DNA of 64,000 nucleotides, taken from positions 1 to 64,000 of the forward strand of contig JABSOX010000001.1 in the NCBI GenBank assembly GCA_013215655.1. Reading direction: 5' to 3'. Source of the stretch: Colwellia sp. GTDB taxonomy: Bacteria; Pseudomonadota; Gammaproteobacteria; Enterobacterales; Alteromonadaceae. Position numbers and translations under genes: made by a program. Below the pieces are notes generated by a model. That model made no database searches and was not told the origin of the DNA. It saw nothing but the letters and a program-made list of their open reading frames with translations. Below, piece after piece: positions 51,231-60,851 of this stretch. How positions within the stretch are numbered: the stretch's first letter is position 1; each line of letters opens with the position of its first letter.

Positions 51231-52907
51231 TTATTTAGTCATTCTTTTATATTTGATTCTATGAGGTTCAATAGCTGCCGATCCTAGGGTCTTTTTCAAC
51301 CATTCGTTATAGTCAGAGAAGTTGCCTTCAAAGAAGTTAACTTGACCTTCATCACGGTAATCCAAAATGTGGGTAGCAATTCTGTCAAGGAACCAGCGAT
51401 CATGGGAAATAACCATGGCACAGCCTGGAAACTCTAAAATAGCTTCTTCGAGTGCTCGTAGTGTTTCTACATCCAAATCATTGGTGGGTTCATCAAGTAA
51501 TAATACATTACCACCTGTTTTCACTAGCTTAGCTAAATGACAACGATTACGTTCACCACCAGAAAGGTCTTTAATCAATTTTTGTTGATCATTACCTTTA
51601 AAATTAAAGCGTGAACAATAAGCGCGGCTAGGTATTTGATAAGTACCAATTTCGATGATTTCATGACCTTCAGAAATTTCTTGATAAACGGTTTTATTCC
51701 CATCCATGTCATCTCTAAATTGATCAACACTGGCTAATTTTACCGTTTTACCTAACTGAATTTCACCAGAGTCATGCTGTTCAGCCCCAGACATCATCTT
51801 AAATAGGGTAGATTTACCAGCGCCGTTGGCACCAATAATGCCAACAATGGCGCCTTTAGGAACACTAAAGCTTAAATTATCAATGAGTACTCTATCGCCG
51901 TAAGATTTAGTTAAATTAATAACATCTAGTACTTTATCCCCTAAACGTGGCCCTGGTGGAATATAAAGTTCGTTAGTTTCGTTACGTTTTTGATGTTCTT
52001 GACTGCTAAGTTCTTCAAAACGTTGCATTCGAGCTTTGCTTTTTGCTTGACGAGCTTTAGGGTTTGAGCGTACCCATTCTAATTCCTGTTTAATGGTTTT
52101 TTGCAAAGCACCTTCACTTTTGCTTTCTTGTGCTAAACGAGCCTCTTTTTGTTCAAGCCAAGACGAATAGTTACCTTCCCATGGAATACCATGACCACGG
52201 TCAAGTTCTAAAATCCAGCCGGCGACATTATCTAAGAAATATCTATCATGGGTAATGGCTACCACAGTACCGGGATAATCATGTAAAAAACGTTCTAGCC
52301 AAGCAACTGATTCAGCATCTAAGTGGTTGGTGGGTTCATCAAGTAATAACATGTCTGGTTTTTGCAACAATAAATGACAAAGTGCAACACGACGGCGTTC
52401 ACCACCACTTAATATCGCAATTTTTTGATCCCATTCGGGTAAACGTAAAGCGTCTGCAGCACGTTCTAAAACATTATCAATATTATGACCATCTTGGCTG
52501 TTAATAATATCTTCTAATTGACCTTGTTCTTTGGCAAGGGCATCAAAATCTGCACCTTCTTCGGCATACTCGTTATAGACTTGATCTAAACGTGCCATGG
52601 CGTTTTTTACTTCCGATACGGCTTCTTCAATTATTTCTCGTACTGTTTTTTCCTCATCAAGTTGAGGCTCTTGTGGTAAATAACCAATTTTTGTACCACT
52701 CAGTGCTTTTGCTTCTCCTTCAAAGTCGGTATCTATACCAGCCATTATACGTAGTAGGGTAGATTTACCTGAGCCATTTAAACCTAAAACACCAATTTTA
52801 ACGCCGGGGAAAAAGGAAAGAGAAATATCTTTCAAAATAGTACGTTTAGGCGGGACTACTTTAGAGACTCTATTCATTGAATAGATAAATTTATCTGGCA
52901 ATGCCAT
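51231..52907 (-). CDS. ettA: Energy-dependent translational throttle protein EttA (ABC-F)
   Basis: EttA binds the ribosomal E site and gates translation according to ATP/ADP. The 558-residue protein has two ABC ATPase domains (Walker A GLNGSGKST and GANGAGKST; signatures LSGGERRRVAL and LSGGERNRCHL; Walker B LLLDEPTNHLD and LLLDEPTNDLD), an arm insertion and the P-site tether linker. I chose the ATG at 52907 (MALPDKFIYSM, with AAAGG upstream), which matches the family start. The frame stays open 22 codons further without support. Confidence 0.96.
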   Translation of the reverse strand: MALPDKFIYSMNRVSKVVPPKRTILKDISLSFFPGVKIGVLGLNGSGKSTLLRIMAGIDTDFEGEAKALSGTKIGYLPQEPQLDEEKTVREIIEEAVSEVKNAMARLDQVYNEYAEEGADFDALAKEQGQLEDIINSQDGHNIDNVLERAADALRLPEWDQKIAILSGGERRRVALCHLLLQKPDMLLLDEPTNHLDAESVAWLERFLHDYPGTVVAITHDRYFLDNVAGWILELDRGHGIPWEGNYSSWLEQKEARLAQESKSEGALQKTIKQELEWVRSNPKARQAKSKARMQRFEELSSQEHQKRNETNELYIPPGPRLGDKVLDVINLTKSYGDRVLIDNLSFSVPKGAIVGIIGANGAGKSTLFKMMSGAEQHDSGEIQLGKTVKLASVDQFRDDMDGNKTVYQEISEGHEIIEIGTYQIPSRAYCSRFNFKGNDQQKLIKDLSGGERNRCHLAKLVKTGGNVLLLDEPTNDLDVETLRALEEAILEFPGCAMVISHDRWFLDRIATHILDYRDEGQVNFFEGNFSDYNEWLKKTLGSAAIEPHRIKYKRMTK

Positions 52908-53249
52908 GAAGAAACCTTTTGTTTTTATGGAAAATTTATATTGTCGATATTTTAGGTTAAAGGAGCAGGGCAAGCAAATGTGTTTGGGATAACATTAGAT
53001 TTCACCACAAAGAAGGCCGAGTTTAGGTTTGGATTCATTTTAATGAAAAGTTCGTATTGCCCCTGAACATTATAAAAATCTCTTTATACGTAAATAACCA
53101 TAAAAAATACAATATTTAAGTAACCAAGCACCATACTCAAAAATCGGTTAACCAGATTCAGCTTTTACCACAATGAGGCATTATTTAATTTGGTTGAAAT
53201 GGTGATTAGAATCAGATTTTTTACCGATAACGAAACTTAAAATTAGGTC

Positions 53250-53284
53250 AAAAAAAAGCGTTCACTTGAAATTAAGTAAACGCG
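53250..53284 (-). terminator. Orphan intrinsic terminator, possible small RNA 3' end
   Basis: On the minus strand GCGTTTACTT pairs with AAGTGAACGC around AATTTC, then eight T. No intact gene ends here; the nearest minus-strand coding remnant is 260 bases upstream. The stretch between about 53385 and 53250 has a TATTAT-like -10 region and an ACCTATAGGT palindrome, which would fit a small RNA of roughly 100 bases. The rest of 52980-53250 shows nothing recognisable. Confidence 0.6.
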
Positions 53285-53541
53285 TTATAAAAACATGAAA
53301 CACTAAGGGAAATAAAAGTCTCGTATAGTAAGAACACCTATAGGTATTAAAGTTCCCTGCTCCACGTATAATAATTTAAGATAGACTCTTTCCACTACAA
53401 AACGGACTAAATTTATTAGCTAAAATCACTCAAAATTAGATACGCTATAGATACATAAGCGGTTATAAATATTTGAAAGGTTATGCACACTTTATTCGTC
53501 TAGCCAAAATTGAGATTTAAAGTATAGTTCAGGCAGGCCGC

Positions 53542-53816
53542 TCAATCGTTATCTAGTGCTCTTCTTAATTGGGCGATGCTTCTTTGTAATATATAAGGTG
53601 ATACCACAATGTCTTGCCATACTTTAGCTAACAGTGTGTCATGACTAACCACTTTTCCCGATTTTCAGCCTGGAGGGTTAGAACCACTAAAGCTTTTGGG
53701 AAAATATCTTGATATTGCTTATTTTGAGTGATTTTATTTCTGGATAAATCGATTGAGAAACCACCTATCCAATAGTCCCATATAACCTCTAACCTTAAAT
53801 AAAAACAGGCACTCAA
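53542..53816 (-). pseudogene. Broken winged-helix (CadC/ToxR-like) regulator gene
   Basis: One frame reads YWIGGFSIDLSRNKIT, then PKALVVLTLQAENR; a shifted frame continues GKVVSHDTLLAKVWQDIVVS and SIAQLRRALDND before a stop. Together these make the Trans_Reg_C winged-helix domain of CadC-type regulators with one frameshift. Everything after the DNA-binding domain is gone, and no start with a ribosome site is seen. It lies beside an intact regulator of the same class (54028-56346), but sequence differences show it is not a recent copy. Confidence 0.75.
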
Positions 53817-54027
53817 AAGTGAACCTGAATCTAGATTTTAGCTAAGGTTGTTTATGTAACGGGCTGATAATTAATAAATGTTTAATTATCAACTAGAAGT
53901 CAGCATAACTTCAAATATTTAAATTTCTATTCATTTAAATTCAACTCCTCATCCCCATATCCAACATCACGAACAGACGCTGACCGCCAATAGTCGTAGT
54001 TGAACGTTAATGCAGTGAAAGAAGGTT

Positions 54028-56346
54028 TTACTCTATCGAACTAGGAATTATGCTTAATTTACTGTTAACTCTCTCTCGCAATTTGTTTAGTTTTTCCTGG
54101 TGTTGCTTCAGCAATAATTTGAATTCAGGCTCTTCATACAAAGGCCGTAAAAGATGATTGTTCTGCAATGACCACCATTCTCTATTGTTAGACTCGAGCC
54201 AGCCCATTTCTAATGCCATTGCTAAATGGTGTAATGCTTGTGGTCTGTTATCTAATTGCGCGTTGATTTCAGCCAAAGTAAATTCAGCCTGAATTTTATC
54301 AAATACCCTGTCCTGTTTGAGGAATGCTTGTAGGTTATGCAATAAAATTTCAGCGAGCGGTTTTTCATCTAAATTAGATAAAGTCACAGCGTACAACACT
54401 TGAGCCATATAATTATCTGCGGTGATATCACTTAGCCTGATGGATGTAAGATTACGCCATTCTGGATAGAGTTTTAGCAAAGTGATTTTAGCCGGTCTAA
54501 ATTTTTCTGCGCGAAACTGGGCAACCGCTAAGTCGAATAAAACTCTTCGGTTGTTGGGTCGTCTTAATGATAAGCGCTCTTTGATTGATAATATTTTTTG
54601 CGCTTCCCCTTTTAAAGCGAAATCAATCAAGTCCAAAGAGTTTAAAAAATGACGGTGTTTTGCCCCCATTTTAGCTAAAACGCTATTGGCAGCTTTGTTT
54701 GCGCCAATGCTTAAATAGGCTAAAACAACCTGCTCACAATACTCATCGCTAGAACAGCTTGTGAAAAGTTCAGCATTTGCCGATTGCCAAACTGCCAAGG
54801 CAATAATCGATTTTTGGGTATGTCTGAAAACATGCGTTGATTCAATAACATGTGAGAAATGATCCGGCTCAAGAATTAAAGCGCGTTGATACATTCGTTG
54901 TGCTGAATCTGGTTTCCCTATTGAGCGGAGATAAGAACTGAGGGAACGTTTCAGGGACGCTGACAATGGATTAAGCACAATCGCTTGATTCAGGTGTTGA
55001 ATGACTTGCGAATGCTTGCCTAATTTATTTAACAATGAGCTGTACCAACGGTGAGTAGTGGCATTATCATCTAATTCTAGTGAGCGTAAGAAAGCTTGCT
55101 GTGCCTGTTGAACTAGTGTTGAATCGCCCAAATTGAGGGTCAGAATCATTCCTTTAGCAGCTAGCGCAGTGGGTGAGTTGGGTTTCAAAGCCAACGCTTT
55201 CTCTATATGGGGTAATGCTTTGTCTATCGCCTTTCTTTCGCTCCAATTGGCAAAGTGATGAAGGTAGGCATAGGTAATCGCTAACCCTACATGCGCGTCA
55301 GCATAATCAGGTTCTAACTCAAGACACTGTTTAAAATAAGTCACTGCCTTGATTAGGGATATCGGGTTCCTTTGTCGCCAGTGATATTGTCCCATCAAAT
55401 ACCATTCGTATGCTTGAGCATTGATTTTTTTAGTCGGCTTTGAGCTGGGGCTGCCATCTCTTGGGGCATAATCAGGTTGGATTATTTCTTGTATAGTGGC
55501 ACTGATGTCGTCTTGTAGTTTAAAACTATTCTGAGTGTTGCTATCAAAGGTTTTAGACCAAAGTTGTTGACCATTTTTTGTGCTGAATATTCTGACGTTA
55601 ATGCGAACCTGTTCCCCCATTTTTTGCACACTGCCATCAAGCAACGTATCTACCTGCAATGCTTGACCAATTTCTGTTGCATTATATTTTCCTCGATAGG
55701 TGAAGGAAGAATAACGAGAGATAACTTTCAATTGTTTAATTTGAGAAAGTTGATTGATGATGGCATCAGACAATCCATCGCTAAAATGTTGATTGTCCTG
55801 GGTTGAACTAAGGTCAACAAAAGGCAGTACTGCAATGGAGTTGATCTTAAGTTGACTAGCAACCTGATTAGAAGATGAGCCTTCATTAGTGTCGATGAAA
55901 TACATGACCAAAAATGTGGCTATTAGTAATAAGGTTATGATGCCTATATAGATACTTGGCTTATATATACTAGAGAAGTCAATTCTTTTGCTACGCCCCA
56001 GTTTAGGATTATCTATTTTTTTTACCGTGGCAATTAATGTATAGCCCACACCTGGCAAGGTTTTGATAAACGTCGGGCTGCGTGCATTATCACCCAATGC
56101 TTTTCGAATTTTACTCACCGCTACAGATAATATGTCATCTGCCACAAAACTATCTTTCCAGACATGTTCAAAAACTTGGCCTTTAGTGACATGTTCTCCA
56201 CTATGATGAATTAAAAACAACAGCACTTGCATGCTTTTATTGTCGATAGAATGTGTGTCAGCTTTATTTGTTATGGTATTGGTTTGGGGACAAATTATCC
56301 ACGAGCCCAGTTGATATTGCTGACTATGTTCCAAGAATATACCCAA
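54028..56346 (-). CDS. ToxR/CadC-like transmembrane regulator with TPR repeats
   Basis: The 772-residue protein has a winged-helix DNA-binding domain (about 12-110: KSMQVLLFLIHHSGEHVTKG, then DDILSVAVSKIRKALGD), a transmembrane helix near 133-151, a periplasmic domain of the type found before TPRs in such regulators (INSIAVLPFVDLSS, then QVDTLLDGSVQKMGEQVRI) and about ten TPR-like repeats to the C-terminus. It binds DNA from the membrane without a phosphorelay. It faces the PD40 and serine hydrolase genes across a 485-base region with ToxR-box-like repeats, so it may control them. Confidence 0.88.
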   Translation of the reverse strand: MGIFLEHSQQYQLGSWIICPQTNTITNKADTHSIDNKSMQVLLFLIHHSGEHVTKGQVFEHVWKDSFVADDILSVAVSKIRKALGDNARSPTFIKTLPGVGYTLIATVKKIDNPKLGRSKRIDFSSIYKPSIYIGIITLLLIATFLVMYFIDTNEGSSSNQVASQLKINSIAVLPFVDLSSTQDNQHFSDGLSDAIINQLSQIKQLKVISRYSSFTYRGKYNATEIGQALQVDTLLDGSVQKMGEQVRINVRIFSTKNGQQLWSKTFDSNTQNSFKLQDDISATIQEIIQPDYAPRDGSPSSKPTKKINAQAYEWYLMGQYHWRQRNPISLIKAVTYFKQCLELEPDYADAHVGLAITYAYLHHFANWSERKAIDKALPHIEKALALKPNSPTALAAKGMILTLNLGDSTLVQQAQQAFLRSLELDDNATTHRWYSSLLNKLGKHSQVIQHLNQAIVLNPLSASLKRSLSSYLRSIGKPDSAQRMYQRALILEPDHFSHVIESTHVFRHTQKSIIALAVWQSANAELFTSCSSDEYCEQVVLAYLSIGANKAANSVLAKMGAKHRHFLNSLDLIDFALKGEAQKILSIKERLSLRRPNNRRVLFDLAVAQFRAEKFRPAKITLLKLYPEWRNLTSIRLSDITADNYMAQVLYAVTLSNLDEKPLAEILLHNLQAFLKQDRVFDKIQAEFTLAEINAQLDNRPQALHHLAMALEMGWLESNNREWWSLQNNHLLRPLYEEPEFKLLLKQHQEKLNKLRERVNSKLSIIPSSIE

Positions 56347-56636
56347 AGGTTAAAGATGATTTTATTGTTGGGAGAGTATACCTCCATCTAAAAATGTATT
56401 CTTTGTTTTTAACATGGCTCACCTGTCGTTAATCGTGTTTTATTAACATTAACTAAAACAGCTTCCCCCTAAATGGACCTTCATTTAAGTCAAAACAATG
56501 AGACCCAGTTATGCTGTCTGAATCTTATACGTCCTTAATTCTCACTAGGCATACAAAATAAATACATACACTAACCAGTTGATAATACATACTATTTTAC
56601 AGTGCCCACCTATGATTTAGATTGCTCATTAGCCGC

Positions 56637-56676
56637 GATTTAAGAAGATTTAAGAAGTTTTAAGTTGTTTTACCCC
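56637..56676 (+). promoter_or_regulatory. Tandem 10-bp repeats matching the ToxR-box pattern
   Basis: GATTTAAGAA, GATTTAAGAA, GTTTTAAGTT and GTTTTACCCC run head to tail. On the minus strand the first three give TTAAA at exact 10-bp intervals, matching TNAAA-N5-TNAAA, the pattern reported for ToxR. They lie between the regulator gene (54028) and the PD40 gene (56832). Binding is inferred. Confidence 0.55.
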
Positions 56677-56831
56677 CCTCTCCACTGTAGTTTTTTCACA
56701 ACTTTAGCAAGTGCATGCGGCAATACACAAACTTACATTTTAATGAAGGATGGCACTATTAAATGGCTTCACACTAGCAATAGAAGTTAGTTTTAAAATT
56801 CATAGTTTTTCTAATACCAATAGGATACATA

Positions 56832-57695
56832 ATGGTTATCAGTTTAAAATTAAAAAGTTTACTCGCCGTCATTTTATTAAGCGGTTTTTCAGCTGCCGCC
56901 ACTGAAAAAAACGTCGACGGAAATAATGTCATCGAAGGCCCCTATCTCGGTCAAAAATTACCAGGTTTAATTCCTGAATTGTTTGCTCCTGGAATTGTAT
57001 CAACCGAAGAGCATCAAGAAACTGTTGTTACGTTTTTACCCGATATGACGGAGCTAAGTTTCACGAGATTTAGTGGAGAAAATAGAAAACCTACCTTGTT
57101 TGTTATGCAAAACCAAAATAATCGATGGAGCAGGAAGTCAGTCTTGCCAGCCGATGAAAAGAAATATGCGCAACGATTCCACCCTGCTTTATCTGAGATG
57201 AAAAGCCATGACGTTTTCAAAGACATTCCCATCACTGGTTTCACCGTCTCCGCTAAAGGAACTTATTATTTTTATTTTATAGATTTCGAAAGAGACGGCA
57301 TTGGTCATATGAGTTATTCGCGTCGTATAAACGGCAAATATGAAACCCCTATAAAAATGAACAAAGCGATTAACACAGGAAAATATATTGCCCACCCCTT
57401 CATTGCTCCAGATGAATCTTATTTAATGTGGGATGCTGAGAAAGAAGGTGAAAGTACTCCAGATATCTTTATTAGTTTCAGGCAGAAAGATGGTTCATGG
57501 GGGACAGCAATTAACATGGGAGATAAGATAAACACAGCAGCCTATGATCAGCGCCCGAGGGTGACACCCGATGGAAAGTATTTGTTTTTTTATAAGGGAG
57601 ATAAAAATTTTCGAGAAGATGGAAGTATTTATTTTCTAGGAAATCCTTATTGGGTGGATGCACAGATTATTGAGACACTTAGGCCCAAGGCATAA
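56832..57695 (+). CDS. Secreted PD40 (WD40-like) beta-propeller protein
   Basis: The 287-residue precursor has a signal peptide (cleavage near residue 23). PD40-type repeats follow, clearest in HPFIAPDESYLMWDAEKEGE and RPRVTPDGKYLFFYKGD, giving a partial beta propeller. Proteins of this type often bind or sense ligands in the periplasm; no enzyme motif is visible. It is followed after 55 bases by a serine hydrolase gene in the same direction and is divergent from the ToxR/CadC-like regulator. Confidence 0.78.
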   Translation: MVISLKLKSLLAVILLSGFSAAATEKNVDGNNVIEGPYLGQKLPGLIPELFAPGIVSTEEHQETVVTFLPDMTELSFTRFSGENRKPTLFVMQNQNNRWSRKSVLPADEKKYAQRFHPALSEMKSHDVFKDIPITGFTVSAKGTYYFYFIDFERDGIGHMSYSRRINGKYETPIKMNKAINTGKYIAHPFIAPDESYLMWDAEKEGESTPDIFISFRQKDGSWGTAINMGDKINTAAYDQRPRVTPDGKYLFFYKGDKNFREDGSIYFLGNPYWVDAQIIETLRPKA

Positions 57696-57750
57696 ATAAT
57701 AACCCATAAATTTGCCTTGAGTAGAGGCATTTACAATCTGGAGGATCAAT

Positions 57751-58944
57751 ATGATCATCAACTTGAATTTCAAAAGTTCACTCGCTTTCGCACTACTCAT
57801 TAGTTTTAGTAGTTTTGCCAAAGAAAGCGCCGTTGAAAATAATAGTCACGCACCTCAAGCCACAGCCGCCGAGGCCACGCTCTCATTCAGGGATATTCCA
57901 AATCTCAAAAAAGCCTTTATCGATACAACGCCGGCAGCCAGAAAAGGCGATCTAGCCGTTGGTGAATTGGGTATTGATGGTGGTAATAAAAACATGATTG
58001 TCAAACTGGCCGAGGAACTCGCTAATAATAAACACGGTGACTACGACAGCCTGCTAATCGCGCATAAGGGCAAGTTTATATTTGAATCCTATTATAAACG
58101 CGGTCGCATCAACCTACCTCACTTTCAAAATTCAGCGACTAAAGGTTACGTAAGCTTGTTGCTCGGCCGTGCAATCCAGCTGGGTTATCTAACCATGGCC
58201 GACTTAGACAAACCTCTGGTCAGCTTTTTGAAAGATCTGGACCCAACAAAATTTGTTGATGGTGTAGAAAAAATCACCCTTCACCAAGCGTTGACGATGA
58301 GATCGGGACTTCGTTTCAGTGATGAACAGATGACTAAATTCAGGAACACCCCAGAAATTTTTAAAGGTTTGGATCAGGTTCAGGCTTTTCTTGGGCTGAG
58401 TGAGCCTGTTACTTCAAAGTCTCAGATCTATAAGTACCAAGGCTCTGATCCAATTATGGTCATGCAAGTCCTCGATGCTATCGTGCCAGGATCCGCTAAA
58501 GATTTTATTAAAAATGAATTTTTCGGAAAGTTAGGGATCACTAATTATAAATGGAGAGATGACAAAAGTGGCCTACCAATAGGGGATGCAAGATTAAGCA
58601 TGACGTCTCGCGATATGCTCAAATTGGGAGTCTTGGTCACCGATGAAGGACAATGGAAAGGCGATCAACTGCTTTCAGCAGATTATTTAGCGAAGGCCAC
58701 CAGCGCAATTACTCGAGCTACTGAAGATTGGCAGGAAACCTTTTTCTATGGCTATTTGTGGTATCAAACTAATATTGCAGTCGGAGACAAAAGCTATGAT
58801 GTCAAAATAGCTTGGGGTGGTGGTGGAAATCGCGTTATTTCGGTTGAAGCGCTTGACCTAGTTGTTGTGATCACAGGCTTGGATTTTGAAGATAAAATAA
58901 TGACCCAGGTTGCAAAAAGTATCCTACCGGCGTTTGTTAAATAA
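57751..58944 (+). CDS. Serine hydrolase of the class C beta-lactamase fold
   Basis: The 397-residue precursor has a signal peptide (about 1-23). The nucleophile motif SxxK is Ser128-Ala-Thr-Lys131 in FQNSATKGYVSLLL. The second motif, usually YxN, reads YKYQGSDP, and the KTG position reads WGGGGNR. These changes fit esterase or 6-aminohexanoate-dimer-hydrolase-like members more than true beta-lactamases. GGAGG precedes the ATG. GC content and codon choice (CTG, CTC, GCC) are higher than in neighbours, a possible sign of transfer. Confidence 0.85.
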   Translation: MIINLNFKSSLAFALLISFSSFAKESAVENNSHAPQATAAEATLSFRDIPNLKKAFIDTTPAARKGDLAVGELGIDGGNKNMIVKLAEELANNKHGDYDSLLIAHKGKFIFESYYKRGRINLPHFQNSATKGYVSLLLGRAIQLGYLTMADLDKPLVSFLKDLDPTKFVDGVEKITLHQALTMRSGLRFSDEQMTKFRNTPEIFKGLDQVQAFLGLSEPVTSKSQIYKYQGSDPIMVMQVLDAIVPGSAKDFIKNEFFGKLGITNYKWRDDKSGLPIGDARLSMTSRDMLKLGVLVTDEGQWKGDQLLSADYLAKATSAITRATEDWQETFFYGYLWYQTNIAVGDKSYDVKIAWGGGGNRVISVEALDLVVVITGLDFEDKIMTQVAKSILPAFVK

Positions 58945-59533
58945 GGAATAGCTCAATTTAAATTTTTTGGTAGTTTGTCTGATGTTTTACAAAAGGCGTA
59001 TTTTGCATAGCATCGTTTGATATTTCATTCTGGTCTATTTAGGGTACCCTTATATCGCCCACTATTTAATCGGTCTATTTAAAGTTTTCTACCCCACTTA
59101 AAATAGACCTAATTTATTAAACTACTTTAATTAAACTGATTTCAGTAATTTATTTAATAGCGCTATAGTCTATGGTTCTTTACAAATTTAAACTTCAGCT
59201 GTGGATTAAAAGTAGACTAGAAGTTAACCATATAAATAAAACTGCAATGACAGCTATTAAATCAACAGCGGAAGTTTGATTTTAATAACTGCTTGTTTTC
59301 GCTTAGCGTTGTGAGTACATAATGGTTGGTGATTTTGGCTTTTTAAGAATTTTAGTATAAATCTTTAATGCTTGGTATAAGACGTTATTGCTCCCCACAA
59401 TAACGGCAATTAGTCCGTGCTCTTCAGATTCGAATTCATTCCATATTGGAGAAGGCTTAGTTGACAGCTACTAAATATAGAATTATTGTTTAAATTCAAC
59501 CGTAATAGTTTAAAAATAATAATTAGGTAAAAT
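58945..59533. other. Intergenic region with a 13-bp inverted repeat
   Basis: No gene is recognised. GGTCTATTTAAAG (59072-59084) pairs with CTTAAAATAGACC (59097-59109), and GGTCTATTT also occurs as a direct repeat near 59033. The arrangement resembles the ends of a small mobile element, but no transposase remnant is visible. Confidence 0.5.
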
Positions 59534-60307
59534 ATGGATATTAAACTTGCATTGGTGATAGCAACGTTATTTTATAGTTTTTCAGCACTATCAGCTCAGT
59601 TAAAACCTTGCCAAACAGAAGAGTGTAAAAGTTACTTTAACAAGTATAAAAAAAACGCGTCAAGAGGCCATGCTCAAGCTACAGCAATGCTTGGCGAATT
59701 TTATTATCACGGCTATGGCGTTGAAAAAAACAGTGCAAACGCTTTGAGGTATTATTTAGTTGCGGCTAAAAGAGGGATTACTTCAGCCCAATATAAAGCG
59801 GGCTTAGTTTACTTGATTGATAGTGAATACAAAAACACCGATAAAGCGATTAAATTCCTTCATAAGGCTGCGACAAAAAAATATAAGGATGCTTCATACC
59901 TGTTAGGCAGAGTTTACTTAACAGATGAATTTGACCATAAAAATATAGATAAAGCTGACTTTTATCTTAGTCAGGCTTTTAAACAAAAACATAGGGATAT
60001 GCCAAATACTTTGGTATTTATCTCGCAAAAATATAGCTCAGACTTTGAATCAAAATTTCCTCTACTTGATAAAGCATACTATAAACAGCCTTTAGAGATG
60101 ATAAATGGAGAACTTGTTTGGTCTAACGCTAATAATGTAGAAGTGATAACAATTACTGGCAATAAATTGGAATCTTTATTTGATACCCAACTAACTAGTT
60201 ACAAGCGTACAAAAGCAAGTTTAGGTAGTAGGCTAAGAGGGAAGTCATGTGCAAGAACTGTAGGATGCAGGACAATGAGCATCCAAGGACTTGCTGATTT
60301 ACTTTAG
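59534..60307 (+). CDS. Secreted Sel1-repeat (TPR-like) protein
   Basis: The 257-residue precursor has a signal peptide (cleavage after LSA, about residue 21). Three to four Sel1-like repeats follow (ATAMLGEFYYHGYGVEKNSA, then SAQYKAGLVYLIDSEYKNTD, then ASYLLGRVYLTDEFDHKNID). Such repeats mediate protein contacts in the periplasm. The C-terminal 70 residues have no recognised domain and contain a Cys pair (KSCARTVGCRT). It stands alone between two gene-poor stretches. Role unknown. Confidence 0.82.
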   Translation: MDIKLALVIATLFYSFSALSAQLKPCQTEECKSYFNKYKKNASRGHAQATAMLGEFYYHGYGVEKNSANALRYYLVAAKRGITSAQYKAGLVYLIDSEYKNTDKAIKFLHKAATKKYKDASYLLGRVYLTDEFDHKNIDKADFYLSQAFKQKHRDMPNTLVFISQKYSSDFESKFPLLDKAYYKQPLEMINGELVWSNANNVEVITITGNKLESLFDTQLTSYKRTKASLGSRLRGKSCARTVGCRTMSIQGLADLL

Positions 60308-60342
60308 TGAATTTTAAAACAGAAAAATAAACTCAGAAGTTA

Positions 60343-60675
60343 TTAGCCACAACACTTTTTATATTTTTTACCACTGCCACATGAACAAGGATCGTTACGG
60401 TTTGGTGTCTTGTCGAAAGTAGTGGTGGTTGGCTTATTTTGTATGGTGTTAAGTTCATTGATATCTTCATCACTGGCGCTATCTACCGTAATATTGGCAA
60501 ACAATTCATGCTCAGCAACTAACATCTCTACTTCACGTTTTCTTTCATCACTGGTAACTACTAGCGTTAAAGGGTGTTTTTCGGTGCCAAGCTTAACGAT
60601 GCGTTTAGTATTATAACCTGTTTTTACATGGTTTACTCTTGTGTGGATACGCCCTTTGTAATACAGATCGTGCAT
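60343..60675 (-). CDS. SEC-C motif protein (PBPRA1643-like)
   Basis: The 110-residue cytoplasmic protein ends in a SEC-C zinc-binding motif, NRNDPCSCGSGKKYKKCC, like that of SecA. The N-terminal 55 residues (YKGRIHTRVNHVKTGYNTKR) match the small SWIM/SEC-C family named after a Photobacterium protein. A Thr/Asp-rich linker joins the two. The function of the family is unknown; the motif points to zinc binding and possibly a ribosome or protein contact. Confidence 0.85.
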   Translation of the reverse strand: MHDLYYKGRIHTRVNHVKTGYNTKRIVKLGTEKHPLTLVVTSDERKREVEMLVAEHELFANITVDSASDEDINELNTIQNKPTTTTFDKTPNRNDPCSCGSGKKYKKCCG

Positions 60676-60851
60676 GATGAACTCCGCTACGCTAATTAAA
60701 TGCTCAGTTTGAGCGCGGCAGTATAACGTAAAAAGTTAAATAGTCGACTGTTGAATTAAATAATACGGTCTTTGTCTATTATGTTAGGGAAAAATGGGTG
60801 AAAATAATAGATACGCTCCTATTTTAGGGAAATTATAGCTATCTTTAGATT

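Noticed and set aside
53628-53816. 62-codon intact small protein
   Set aside because: It is the first half of a winged-helix domain whose second half continues in another frame, so it is a pseudogene fragment.
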